Shown here: positions 50,926 to 59,059 of the stretch, piece by piece | How the letters are laid out: each line of letters opens with the position of its first letter | How positions within the stretch are numbered: position 1 is the first letter of the stretch | DNA from: Saccharibacillus sacchari DSM 19268 | GTDB taxonomy: Bacteria > Bacillota > Bacilli > Paenibacillales > Paenibacillaceae | DNA length: 64,000 nt | Assembly (NCBI RefSeq): GCF_000585395.1 | Contig: NZ_KK073875.1 | Span: 3,914,500 to 3,978,499 of the forward strand | Direction: 5' to 3' | Position numbers and translations under genes: made by a program | Notes under the pieces: generated by a model | What the model was told of the DNA's origin: nothing | The model's input: only the letters and a program-made list of their open reading frames with translations | Database searches by the model: none

Positions 50926-51084
50926 GACGTGTCTGCAAACCTACTGACGTGTATCTTTTACTGCCTTTTCGCCCTCAACTGCGTCACTTTCCCTTGATGT
51001 GCCCCGGCACGACTGCGGAAAAGTTCCTTGTCGATAACGAAAATTCAGCAAAATCTACGTTCGTCGAGGTTTGCAGATACGCCC
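50926..51084. mobile_element. MITE-like element with IS5-type CTAG duplications
   Basis: 159 bases bounded by near-matching terminal inverted repeats of at least 17 bases (GACGTGTCTGCAAACCT at the left; GGCGTATCTGCAAACCT read from the right; 15 of 17 match). Both ends are flanked by CTAG, the duplicated target of many IS5-family transposases. The inside has no ORF. Non-autonomous; a matching transposase elsewhere in the genome would be needed. Confidence 0.7.
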
Positions 51085-51090
51085 TAGGGC

Positions 51091-52128
51091 TTATTTGGCG
51101 GAAAGAAGACTATCCGTAATGAATTTCAGCTGCCCTGCGAGCGAAATCGGATCGTTGTACGTATCCGATTTCGGATCCAGTCGGAAAACGTTGCCCGCTT
51201 TGACGGCCGGAAGGTTTTTCCAAATGCTGTTTCCGTAAACGACTTCGGGATCGCTGTCGTCGCCTGACCACGGGCTGGTGAAAATGATATCCCCGGCATA
51301 CTCCGGCAGCAGTTCCAGCGAGATCGAAGCGAAGCCCGTACCGCTGTCGATCGCTTCCGCTTGCGCTTTTTCCGGCGCTTTCAGCCCGAATTCGCCGTAC
51401 AGAATTTCGCCTCCGCGACCGTAATTGTGCCCGAACACGTAGAGGCCTTTGTCGTACGGGTTCAGAATGGATACCGTGCGATCGCCTACGGCCGCTTCGA
51501 CTCGGGGCTTCAATTCATTGATCTGCGATTCCCAATTTTCGATCCATGCTTTCGCTTGATCTTTGCGGTCGGTCAGCTTGCCCAGTTCCAGGAGCAAGTC
51601 TTTGTAAGTCCGTTTGCCGTACTCGAGCTGCACGACCGGCGCGATCGCGGATAACTGATCGATCCCTTCCGTGCCTTTGTACGCGATAATCAGATCCGGC
51701 TTAAGTTCGAGAATCGGCTCGGCCGTCGGAAGATCGCCCAGATCGACGGTGCCTTGCGCAGCCAGTTGTTCCTTGATGTATTTATTGTTGATCGCTCCGG
51801 ACAATGCTCCTGCGACAGGGGCATCGAGCGCTACCAAATATCCGGTCGTAAAAGCAGTCAGATCAACGATGCGCTGCGGATTTCGGGGAACTTGAACGTC
51901 GCCCGCGTCCGAAGCGAAAGTCACCGTATCGCTTTCCGTCGCTGCAGTTTTCTCAGCCGCAGGTTCTGCCGGCGTCTCCTCCGCAGTCTTTTCAACTGCC
52001 GCCTGCTCTTTTGTCTCGGTCGTACTGCTTGTATCGGCCGCATTACTTGTCGGTTGCCCGCATGCGCTAAGTACCAGCATAAGAGCCATGAACAGCATCA
52101 ACAAAGCAGCATTGTATCTTTTCAGCAA
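51091..52128 (-). CDS. Siderophore-binding lipoprotein (FecB/FhuD type)
   Basis: About 345 residues. The TTG at 52128 is chosen because AAGGGCGG lies at the right distance and the longer frame (to 52200) would translate a Fur box. Signal peptide with lipobox LSAC, a Glu/Thr/Ala linker, then a class III binding domain: NPQRIVDLTAFTTGYLVAL, EPILELKPDLIIAYKGT, LELGKLTDRKDQAKAWIENWE, and WSGDDSDPEVVYGN. It captures ferric siderophore or similar for an ABC importer; no permease is nearby. Iron control through Fur is indicated. Confidence 0.9.
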   Translation of the reverse strand: MLKRYNAALLMLFMALMLVLSACGQPTSNAADTSSTTETKEQAAVEKTAEETPAEPAAEKTAATESDTVTFASDAGDVQVPRNPQRIVDLTAFTTGYLVALDAPVAGALSGAINNKYIKEQLAAQGTVDLGDLPTAEPILELKPDLIIAYKGTEGIDQLSAIAPVVQLEYGKRTYKDLLLELGKLTDRKDQAKAWIENWESQINELKPRVEAAVGDRTVSILNPYDKGLYVFGHNYGRGGEILYGEFGLKAPEKAQAEAIDSGTGFASISLELLPEYAGDIIFTSPWSGDDSDPEVVYGNSIWKNLPAVKAGNVFRLDPKSDTYNDPISLAGQLKFITDSLLSAK

Positions 52129-52155
52129 AGTAAATCCGCCCTTTTCTTTTTGATA

Positions 52156-52172
52156 TTGATAATCGTTATCAA
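52156..52172. promoter_or_regulatory. Fur box of the siderophore-binding protein gene
   Basis: TTGATAATCGTTATCAA is a perfect 8-base inverted repeat matching the Bacillus Fur/PerR-type consensus TGATAATnATTATCA apart from the centre. It sits 28 bases upstream of the chosen TTG start. Confidence 0.8.
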
Positions 52173-52248
52173 AAATAGCACGCGATCTGCGATTTGACAA
52201 GCAAATTCTTCAGATTCGGCCAAAAGGCAGGTTCGATAAAAAATTGAG

Positions 52249-52707
52249 TTACTTTATTTGAATAGATAAGGCATAGCTTGCATAATCTTCATTGCCCCAA
52301 ACGGCCCAGATTTGCAGCGCATAATAACCGACTAAATCCGGCAGCGTCAAAGTCGTTCCGCTAACGATCACGGGTACGGGCGCAGCCCCCGGGTCTTCCA
52401 TGCTCATCAAGTTTGCCGTGATCTGAAAAGGCTCTTCCCCGTCAAAATCGAGCCGGATTCCATTTTTAGCTTGAAAAACTTCGACTTCGTCATCACGAAC
52501 TTGCTCCGTCGGATGCCCGGAATCGGAGTCCGTATCCTCCCAAGAATAGGTTCCGAGCGTCATCGGCATCCGTACCGTATTCAGGCGTTCGGCAGTCAAA
52601 GCCGGCGGCTTGCTCACTGCTCCGCAGCCCGACATCAGGGTAACGAACATCAGAAGGATCAGAATCATTGTTGTGCGGAAAAAACGGAGCTTGCAAGGAA
52701 TTCTCAT
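52249..52707 (-). CDS. Lipoprotein of unknown function (152 aa)
   Basis: ATG after AAAGGAG. Signal peptide with lipobox MSGC, then a beta-rich domain (MPMTLGTYSWED, IRLDFDGEEPFQITANLM, GYYALQIWAVWG). Its end is reminiscent of small IPT/copper-like folds. Not recognised. It lies 50-120 bases upstream of the siderophore-binding gene but in front of the Fur box, so probably separate. Confidence 0.7.
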   Translation of the reverse strand: MRIPCKLRFFRTTMILILLMFVTLMSGCGAVSKPPALTAERLNTVRMPMTLGTYSWEDTDSDSGHPTEQVRDDEVEVFQAKNGIRLDFDGEEPFQITANLMSMEDPGAAPVPVIVSGTTLTLPDLVGYYALQIWAVWGNEDYASYALSIQIK

Positions 52708-52802
52708 GTTCGTTTCTCCTTTCCGGCATGTAAATTAAAGATCCAATCCATTATACCTATATTTTTCCATATTGTAAAAGGATATAGCGGTCGGGAATCA
52801 TA

Positions 52803-52835
52803 AAAAAACGACCTTCTGTGAGAGAAGATCGTTTC
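52803..52835 (-). terminator. Terminator of the 273-aa hypothetical gene
   Basis: AACGAtCTTCT / AGAAGgTCGTT hairpin followed by TTTTTTT on the minus strand. Confidence 0.8.
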
Positions 52836-52879
52836 TTGGCATTATACCGAATTCGTTGTACGTTTTTCGAAACGGAAAC

Positions 52880-53701
52880 TTACCTAGCTTCTTCCTTTTC
52901 GATACTGCCCGATTCGCGACTCCGGCGCATTCTGCGTTCTGCCGTGCTTTCTTCGACTCCGCGTAATCCGTCCCTTGCGAAAATCAGCTCCAGCTCCAAC
53001 AGCCGATCGGACAAACGAACCGGGATCGTTTCGCGCAATTGCGGCCATGGAAGAAGCTGCTCGGACAACAAACGATATTCCGTGTATTCCAACGCGGGCT
53101 TGAACGCAAACGAACGCAAATAACGTTTTACGCGCGCATGAACTTCTTCGGCGTCGCCGCCCGCCGGCAGCGAACAAGCGATCTCTCCGCCCGCATACAG
53201 CCCGTCAGCGCCCGCGCGTTGTCCCGTACCCAGATACAAGTCAGGCAGCAGCTCGAACACTTCGGGCATCGGAGACAAAGCATGCTTGCCCGGCTGGGCG
53301 AACAAGCGAACATGGGTGCCGTCGCTCAAGTTGCTCCGATTTTTAAGCAACCCTTTCAAAATCCGGCCGTGAAACGTGACTTCGCAATCCAGCACTTCGC
53401 CGTTGGGACCCACATAGATCCAGACCTGTTCCAATTGATAAATATGTCCGATCTCGTAATCCCACCAAATCGCGTATTCCAAAACAAATTCGGTCCGGTG
53501 ATCGGCTTCTTCGAACGACCGCGGAAACGACGGGGATTCTTCCTCGACTCCCAAGCATGAAAATCCGACCAGATTGGGCAGGAAAGGCTCGCGCAGATCG
53601 AACATCAAATAAGGCGCATAGCGCTCGCACAACTTGCGCTCCTCGCCTTCGGCATCTTTTGCCGTTTGCTCTTCCCATCCGTTCGGCGCCGACTCGTTCA
53701 T
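52880..53701 (-). CDS. Hypothetical protein (273 aa)
   Basis: ATG after AAGGAG. Sequence pattern YAPYLMFDLREPFLPNLVGFS, FVLEYAIWWDYEIGHIYQLEQVWIYVG, EVTFHGRILKG and PGKHALSP recalls a family of secreted or cytosolic proteins with an acidic pocket (Vps62/NPP1-like), but no signal peptide is present. Arg/Glu-rich helix at the C-terminus. The function is unknown. Confidence 0.6.
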   Translation of the reverse strand: MNESAPNGWEEQTAKDAEGEERKLCERYAPYLMFDLREPFLPNLVGFSCLGVEEESPSFPRSFEEADHRTEFVLEYAIWWDYEIGHIYQLEQVWIYVGPNGEVLDCEVTFHGRILKGLLKNRSNLSDGTHVRLFAQPGKHALSPMPEVFELLPDLYLGTGQRAGADGLYAGGEIACSLPAGGDAEEVHARVKRYLRSFAFKPALEYTEYRLLSEQLLPWPQLRETIPVRLSDRLLELELIFARDGLRGVEESTAERRMRRSRESGSIEKEEAR

Positions 53702-53830
53702 CTTCTCAACTCCTTAACATTTCTCTGCATCCGCAATGCAAATAGTTGCCGGAATGCGGATTCATTTTTCCCATACCTTTATTTTGCGGGAAAAATGTTC
53801 GGTGAATGTTAAGCCGGATAGGAAGAAGCG

Positions 53831-54397
53831 TTAAGTTTGTCTGGAATATAACGTCGCGCCGCCGGAGCCGAGAATCGCGATGGAACGACCCGACGGCGAA
53901 AATCCGCAGATCAGCGGTCCGTCCAAGCGTCTTGTATCCAGCAGAACTGCCTGACCTAGATACGCATAACCCGGGGCAAATACCTGTTCCAAAATCACGG
54001 AAGCCCGCGGCCACCACGGATAAATGACTTCCAAACGCCAACCGTCCTCCGTAACCCGGATGCCGTCTCCGGCTTCGAATCCGAATAAGCGAATATCCGA
54101 ACCGCCTTGCGGAGGGGAGAAAACAAGATCATTCGACGACAACGACTTTTCCGTAAGCCTCGAATCCCGTTCTCTCGCTACCTGCTCGCCCGTATCGGGG
54201 ACGGTAAGGGAATAACCCGAAGTGCCGATCATCAGAAACTGTTCCTGCTCATCCCAACCGCACGCATAAGCGCCGGCAGCCGGAACGATGATCGCTTCTC
54301 TCCACGGTTCCGGCATAGGTCCGAGCCGAAGCGCTTTGGCCGCTCGCACCAGATCAAGCTCGAACGATGTCCGAATCTCGTCTTCTTCCGGATTCAT
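53831..54397 (-). CDS. Hypothetical protein (188 aa)
   Basis: ATG follows AGGAGG and overlaps the stop of the upstream APH-like gene by 4 bases, so they form an operon. Beta-rich sequence (IIVPAAGAYACGWDEQEQFLMIGTSGYSL, GRSIAILGSGGATLYS in parts). Not recognised. Confidence 0.6.
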   Translation of the reverse strand: MNPEEDEIRTSFELDLVRAAKALRLGPMPEPWREAIIVPAAGAYACGWDEQEQFLMIGTSGYSLTVPDTGEQVARERDSRLTEKSLSSNDLVFSPPQGGSDIRLFGFEAGDGIRVTEDGWRLEVIYPWWPRASVILEQVFAPGYAYLGQAVLLDTRRLDGPLICGFSPSGRSIAILGSGGATLYSRQT

Positions 54398-55281
54398 TCT
54401 TTTACCTCCTGTGCATAAGCTTCCAAGCCGTAAGCCAATGATTCTTCATGGCCTTCTTCGGCACCGTACAGCGCTTCGCGCAGCAAGAGTATTTTGGCGT
54501 ACAGGCGAACCCGCTCAGCCAAATTTGCATCCCCTCCGTACGCAGCCAAGCATTTTTCGAAAAACAACGGTCCGTATCCACTCAGAATGCCTGCAAAATC
54601 GGCCGCCGGATCACCCATTCTTGCCGATCCGAAGCCGATCACGCCTGTCACGCGTTCGTCCGCGGCATCCCAGAGCAGATGTGCCGGACCGAACGCTCCA
54701 TGAATCAACACCTTTTCCGATTCCTTTTCCGCTGCTATCCAAGCTTTCAGATCGACTTCCGCCCGTGCCTGCAATTCCTTGCGCATAACGGGAAACAACC
54801 ATCTGCGCATCATGTCTCTCAGCTGCTTGCCCGACAAATGTTCAATCTCTTCACTGTCGTCGGGTTCAGGCGGTTTCGCTTCCAATTGGACGGCATGCAG
54901 CCTTTTAAGAAATTCGCCGATCGCCGCCGCTGCACGCTCTTCCTCTTCCGTTCCCGTTAATCCCTCCAATGATTCCGGCCACAACGGCTCCCCTTCGATC
55001 CGCTCGTAGCCGATAAAAGCCAGTACCGGTTCCGGCCGTTCCAACGACTCGAAGACCGGTACGGGCACCGGAAGATTGGCAGCTCGCGATATCGTAGGAA
55101 GCAGCGTTTCGGCTTCGTACGCCAGACGCTTCGCTCCCCATTCATTTCGCGCGAACCGAAACACAAATCTATAGTTGATGCCGAAGACCGCGTAATGCTG
55201 CGCGGCTCTCTCCGTCTGGATATCCTCAATCGCCATCTCCGGATAAACCTGCTGAAGGCGTTGGGCAAATGGGTTGCTCAT
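54394..55281 (-). CDS. APH-family protein with a degenerate active site (pseudokinase)
   Basis: A 295-residue protein of the aminoglycoside phosphotransferase fold: FRFARNEWGAKRL, YERIEGEPLWP, FLKRLHAVQL. The catalytic loop, normally HGDxxxxN or HGDLGPGHIL, reads HGAFGPAHLL (Ala196 for Asp), and the DFG equivalent reads GVIGFGSAR (Gly216 for Asp). Both metal and catalytic Asp are lost, while the rest is well conserved and no frameshift is present. It may bind a ligand without phosphorylating it. First gene of a pair with the 188-residue protein. Confidence 0.75.
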   Translation of the reverse strand: MSNPFAQRLQQVYPEMAIEDIQTERAAQHYAVFGINYRFVFRFARNEWGAKRLAYEAETLLPTISRAANLPVPVPVFESLERPEPVLAFIGYERIEGEPLWPESLEGLTGTEEEERAAAAIGEFLKRLHAVQLEAKPPEPDDSEEIEHLSGKQLRDMMRRWLFPVMRKELQARAEVDLKAWIAAEKESEKVLIHGAFGPAHLLWDAADERVTGVIGFGSARMGDPAADFAGILSGYGPLFFEKCLAAYGGDANLAERVRLYAKILLLREALYGAEEGHEESLAYGLEAYAQEVKE

Positions 55282-55367
55282 GATGAATCCTTCCCTTCGT
55301 TTCTCTGGTACTAACTTAACACAGGTGCAACATTCGCGAAATTAAAGGAAACGCGGACATCAAAAAC

Positions 55368-55402
55368 GAACATCGCCTAAGCGATGTCCGTTTTTTGTTA
55401 CA
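55368..55402 (-). terminator. Terminator of the Nudix gene
   Basis: ACATCGC / GCGATGT hairpin with T runs on both sides; on the minus strand it is followed by TTTTTG. It ends the transcript of the Nudix gene. Confidence 0.75.
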
Positions 55403-55424
55403 TCTTGATAGGTTTCGACTGAAC

Positions 55425-55560
55425 TCATCCTTCATCATCCGGATAATTCGGAGAAATCCAGCTCATTTCGGCAAATTCCATGATCTTTTGGAAACGATCG
55501 ACCGATTCCAATATCTTCGTTTCGTCGACGAATGTTTTGGGGATGCCGGATTTGCAAGGC
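55425..55560 (-). pseudogene. Possible C-terminal remnant of an unidentified gene
   Basis: The minus frame encodes a plausible tail (GIPKTFVDETKILESVD, RFQKIMEFAEMSWISPNYPDD) ending in TGA at 55425-55427, with no start or ribosome site upstream. It sits directly after the Nudix gene. It may be a fragment of a lost gene; no family recognised. Confidence 0.3.
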
Positions 55561-55561
55561 C

Positions 55562-56191
55562 CTATTCGAGTTCTCCCAAAGCTCGGAACAGCAATTCGTA
55601 ATACGTCTCGGTATTGTCCGTATAATCGCTTAACGCAACCTGCCGCTGCTCGTGCACGGGATGATGATGTTCGTCATAGGTGATTCCTTTGATTGCGATA
55701 AGCCCTGTTTTTCCTTGTACCAACTCCCGAAAATCCTCCGCTTCGACCCAAAACACGCCGGAGACCTCGCTCTGCTGCACCCGGTAATCTTCCAAGCGCT
55801 GGTCGCAACGGTACAAGTGGACGTGAGTAAACTCCCGGTCCATATAATGCTCGGAAATCCGGTATTCCTCCTGATGCATGCCGCAGTAGATCAGATCTTC
55901 ATAACGCGCGGACAGGCCCAGTTCCTCTTCCAGCTCGCGCAGACCGTCTTCGGGCGTCTCGCCCGCAAGCAGGTGGCCCGCGCTGGAGGTATCGAGTTTA
56001 TCGGGAAACGTCTCTTTGCCCGGATGGCGGAGTTGAAAAAGCAGCTTCCATCCTTCTTCCCGCGAACCGGAAACCACCCAACAATGGAACACCTGATGCC
56101 ACAACCCTTCCCGATGAACTTCCCCGCGAGTCGCCGTTCCGATCCAATCTTTCTTTTCGTTGAATACGTCCAATACTTCGGTGACGGCCAT
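55562..56191 (-). CDS. Nudix hydrolase
   Basis: A 209-residue protein with the full Nudix box GHLLAGETPEDGLRELEEELGL (GX5EX7REUXEEXGU, in residues about 72-93). The N-terminal DVFNEKKDWIGTATRGEVHREGLWHQVF and later HVHLYRCDQRLEDY fit the IDI/Nudix subgroup that cleaves isopentenyl-type or dinucleotide pyrophosphates. The substrate cannot be called. Ribosome site is far (GGAG at about 15 bases). Confidence 0.9.
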   Translation of the reverse strand: MAVTEVLDVFNEKKDWIGTATRGEVHREGLWHQVFHCWVVSGSREEGWKLLFQLRHPGKETFPDKLDTSSAGHLLAGETPEDGLRELEEELGLSARYEDLIYCGMHQEEYRISEHYMDREFTHVHLYRCDQRLEDYRVQQSEVSGVFWVEAEDFRELVQGKTGLIAIKGITYDEHHHPVHEQRQVALSDYTDNTETYYELLFRALGELE

Positions 56192-56224
56192 CGTTACTGC
56201 ACCGCTCCTTTCGCTGACTATGAT

Positions 56225-56518
56225 CTACGACGCGCAGTGATCCTGTCCTTGCATAACGAGACCTTTTCCGTGCTCGTCAACCCGCAAATCCAGCGTGACT
56301 TCGGACTTTACGAAACTGATCGCATGCGGCTCGTAGACCACTTCAAGACCGTTCACGACGCAGCGGCGATCGTTGGTCTCGGCCTCTCCGAGCTTCACCA
56401 TGAATCCGGGTCCGCAGCAGCTGCAACTTTTACCGTTCGACAAAACGCGCAGCGACGAGATCCCGGTCTTCTGCATTTGCTCTTCGATAAAGAGTTTGGC
56501 TTCGTTAGTGATCACCAT
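56225..56518 (-). CDS. HesB/IscA-like protein
   Basis: A 97-residue protein. Fold follows HesB/IscA: VITNEAKLFIEEQM, RVLSNGKSCSCCGPGF, LDLRVDEHGKGLVM, with Cys cluster C32, C34, C35 and a final HCAS. The order of Cys differs from canonical IscA (CxxxC...CxC), so it is a divergent form, perhaps in metal handling. Start ATG after AGGAGG. It is just downstream of the esterase-GNAT fusion gene. Confidence 0.65.
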   Translation of the reverse strand: MVITNEAKLFIEEQMQKTGISSLRVLSNGKSCSCCGPGFMVKLGEAETNDRRCVVNGLEVVYEPHAISFVKSEVTLDLRVDEHGKGLVMQGQDHCAS

Positions 56519-56545
56519 GTTTGCTTGCCTCCTGCGCTTAGGCGT

Positions 56546-57904
56546 CTATTCCTCTTCTTCCATATCCTTCGGATTCACGATCGCCAGCAGCACATGATCC
56601 TGCCAACGTCCGTTGATGTTCACGTTGCGGCGGCACAGTCCTTCGCGTTCGAAGCCTGCTTTTTCCATGACCCGCAGCGATCCCCGGTTATGCGGCATGA
56701 CCCCTGCTTCGATACGATGCAGCGCCAGCACTTCGAACGCATGGCGCACGACGAATCTCACCGCTTCGGTCATGTAGCCTTTGCCGTTGTAATCGCCGTC
56801 CATCGAATAGCCGATCAACGCGCTTTGCAGGCTGCCCCGCTTGACGTCCATCAAATCCACGCCGCCGATCAGCAGGCCGGATTCGCGTTCGCGCACCATA
56901 AACGTATAACGCTTATCGGCAGCCGCCGCGTCGATCGATCTGCGCACGCGGGCAACCTGCTCGTCGTGCGTATAAAAAGACTCGTCGCGCGTCGCGGTAA
57001 ACTGGAGGAAAAACGCTTTATTTTTCAACTCGTGCTCAAGCAGGTCGCCGACGTCGCTCTCCTTGACCAGCTCGACGCGCAGCCGCTCGGTTCCGTCGTG
57101 GTATAAACCTAACGCGGATTCTCCGTTTGTCCAATCCGGTCGAGCCGATAACGATTGAGCTTGATTTTCCTGTTCATGCCGCGGTTGATTCGCATCCATC
57201 TCTTGATAAGCCTCCATCCATGTCTCGCCGGTTCCCGCTGTCCGTTGAGGCGAGCTTGCATGTTCCAAAAACCAACGGTACAAGCCTTCGTTGGCATAGA
57301 CTTTTTTCCAGCAATCGTGACCCATTCCCGGATAAAGCGTCAACTCCACTTCCGCGCCGACTTTCCGCATCGCTTCGGCAATTTTTTCCGATTCCGAAGG
57401 GCGAATGACTTGATCGTCCATCCCGTGAAAAATCCAGGCCGGCATGTCTTTGAGTTTCCGCGCATGGGCCGGGTCGCCTCCGCCGGATACCGGGGCAATC
57501 GCGGCAAAGCGCTCCGGATGGTGATCGGCCAGCTGCCAAACGCCGTATGCGCCCATGCTGAAGCCGGTCAGGTACACGCGATCGGAGTCGATATGCCAGT
57601 GCTCTTCCAACTCGTCGAGAATAGCCAGCACCTCATCCTCGCGCGTATTCCAAAAAGCTCCCAGCGTGCACTGCGGAGCGACGACGATAAAAGGGAAATT
57701 CCGTTCTTGTTCGATGCGTGCCGGGAGGCCTTCTCTGCGAATGGCATCCGGCTGCGTTCCGCTTCCTCCGGCTCCGTGCAGATACAGGATTAACGGCCAC
57801 TTCTTTGAATCGCTTTCGTCATAAGTCAAAGGAACGTACAGCAAATACTTCATGCGAATGCTTTTGAGAATTTGTTTGTCGATCCGAAGCTCCCGTCCAT
57901 TCAA
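56546..57904 (-). CDS. Fusion of an esterase domain and a GNAT acetyltransferase domain
   Basis: A 452-residue protein. Residues 1-220: phospholipase/carboxylesterase-like alpha/beta hydrolase with HGAGG (43-47), GFSMGA (Ser116), and HGMDD and GMGHDCW (His). Residues 270-450: GNAT acetyltransferase of the RimJ/RimL kind (SALIGYSMDGDYNGKGYMTEAVR in parts, ALHRIEAGVMPHNRGSLRVMEKAGF in parts). A Gln/Asp-rich linker joins them. The start is TTG after GGAGG at 8 bases. I know both as separate proteins; the fusion is the point of interest. Confidence 0.85.
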   Translation of the reverse strand: MNGRELRIDKQILKSIRMKYLLYVPLTYDESDSKKWPLILYLHGAGGSGTQPDAIRREGLPARIEQERNFPFIVVAPQCTLGAFWNTREDEVLAILDELEEHWHIDSDRVYLTGFSMGAYGVWQLADHHPERFAAIAPVSGGGDPAHARKLKDMPAWIFHGMDDQVIRPSESEKIAEAMRKVGAEVELTLYPGMGHDCWKKVYANEGLYRWFLEHASSPQRTAGTGETWMEAYQEMDANQPRHEQENQAQSLSARPDWTNGESALGLYHDGTERLRVELVKESDVGDLLEHELKNKAFFLQFTATRDESFYTHDEQVARVRRSIDAAAADKRYTFMVRERESGLLIGGVDLMDVKRGSLQSALIGYSMDGDYNGKGYMTEAVRFVVRHAFEVLALHRIEAGVMPHNRGSLRVMEKAGFEREGLCRRNVNINGRWQDHVLLAIVNPKDMEEEE

Positions 57905-57954
57905 CGCAGCTGCCTCCTTTTACACGCATCGTTTGCAAGTTTCTATTTGATCGA

Positions 57955-58950
57955 TTATCGGATCGCGCCCAGTACGTCCAGCAGCATCTGCTTGAATCGC
58001 GGACGGTCGATGCCTTCGCATACGCGCACGTTCGGTTGACGGCCGAGACGGCCGTTGATATCGACTACGCTGTAACCGCGCGTCCATTCGCCTTTGGTCT
58101 CCACGTCGACAAAGTACTTATTGCTTTTCGTCATCACCGATTCGTCGGCGGCGACGGCCATGAGCAGCGTATCCGGATGCGTCGTGCCGCTAAGACGGTG
58201 TACTCTTTTATTAAACTGCATCACGACTTTGTTGACCGCGATAAAGAATTCCGCGCCCGAAGTTCCGAGCGCCGAGATTTCCGCATGATCCTCGTCGTCC
58301 ATCAGCGAGAAGTCGGTGCACATTTCCCAGCCTACCATCGTGGTCGGAATACCGGAGTTAAGCACCAGGCTGGCTGCTTCCGGATCGGTGTAAAAGTTAT
58401 ACTCCGCCGCCGGCGTAATATTGCCAAGCGCGTTATTCGTGCCGCCCATCACGTACAAATGCGCAATTTCCGGCACGATGGTCGGGTCCTTTTGAATCGC
58501 CATGGCGATGTTCGTCAGCGGCGCAATCGCGAGCAGCGTTACCTCTCCCGGATATTTGTGCACCGTATCGATCAAAAAATCGACCGCATGCCCTTCCGAC
58601 GGACGCTGCTCGGCCAACGGGAAATTCGCCCCGCCCATGCCGTCGCTGCCGTGCACGTCTTCGACGGTCAAATGGGACGGCGAATTCCAAGGTGCCAGCA
58701 GAGGTCGCTCACAGCCTTTGAACACCGGAATTTTGCCGTCCGCTCCGCCTTTGCCGGCAACTTGAATCGTATACAACGCGTTTTCGACCTCTTGGTCAAA
58801 CTGCACGTTGCCTCCGGTCATCATGATGCCCAATACGTCAAAATGATGCAGCGCCGTCAGAATGGCGATCGTGTCGTCTCCTGCCGTATCCGTGTCGATA
58901 ATGACTTTGCGCCGCGCCTGTTCCAATGGTTTACCTTGTTGCGTTGTCAT
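57955..58950 (-). CDS. Nucleoside hydrolase
   Basis: A 331-residue inosine-uridine nucleoside hydrolase: N-terminal Asp cluster VIIDTDTAGDD (about 16-26), GGNV, VHGSDGMGG, IAPLTNIAMAI, YVMGGTNN, TPAAEYNFYTDPEAA, and late THPDTLLMAVA. It splits ribonucleosides to base and ribose for salvage. Start ATG follows GAGGAAC. Single gene. Confidence 0.93.
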   Translation of the reverse strand: MTTQQGKPLEQARRKVIIDTDTAGDDTIAILTALHHFDVLGIMMTGGNVQFDQEVENALYTIQVAGKGGADGKIPVFKGCERPLLAPWNSPSHLTVEDVHGSDGMGGANFPLAEQRPSEGHAVDFLIDTVHKYPGEVTLLAIAPLTNIAMAIQKDPTIVPEIAHLYVMGGTNNALGNITPAAEYNFYTDPEAASLVLNSGIPTTMVGWEMCTDFSLMDDEDHAEISALGTSGAEFFIAVNKVVMQFNKRVHRLSGTTHPDTLLMAVAADESVMTKSNKYFVDVETKGEWTRGYSVVDINGRLGRQPNVRVCEGIDRPRFKQMLLDVLGAIR

Positions 58951-59059
58951 CTGTTCCTCAGCCCTTCTTTATTTATAATCCGGTCATCCCTGCGATGACG
59001 GTGCGGCCGGCTTCTGCCTGCCGTCTACCTTCTAAGCATACGTCGACGCGGACTGAGGT

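Noticed and set aside
50759..50947. Plus-strand ORF between the ankyrin gene and MITE
   Set aside because: It has no ribosome site and runs through a terminator and into the MITE.
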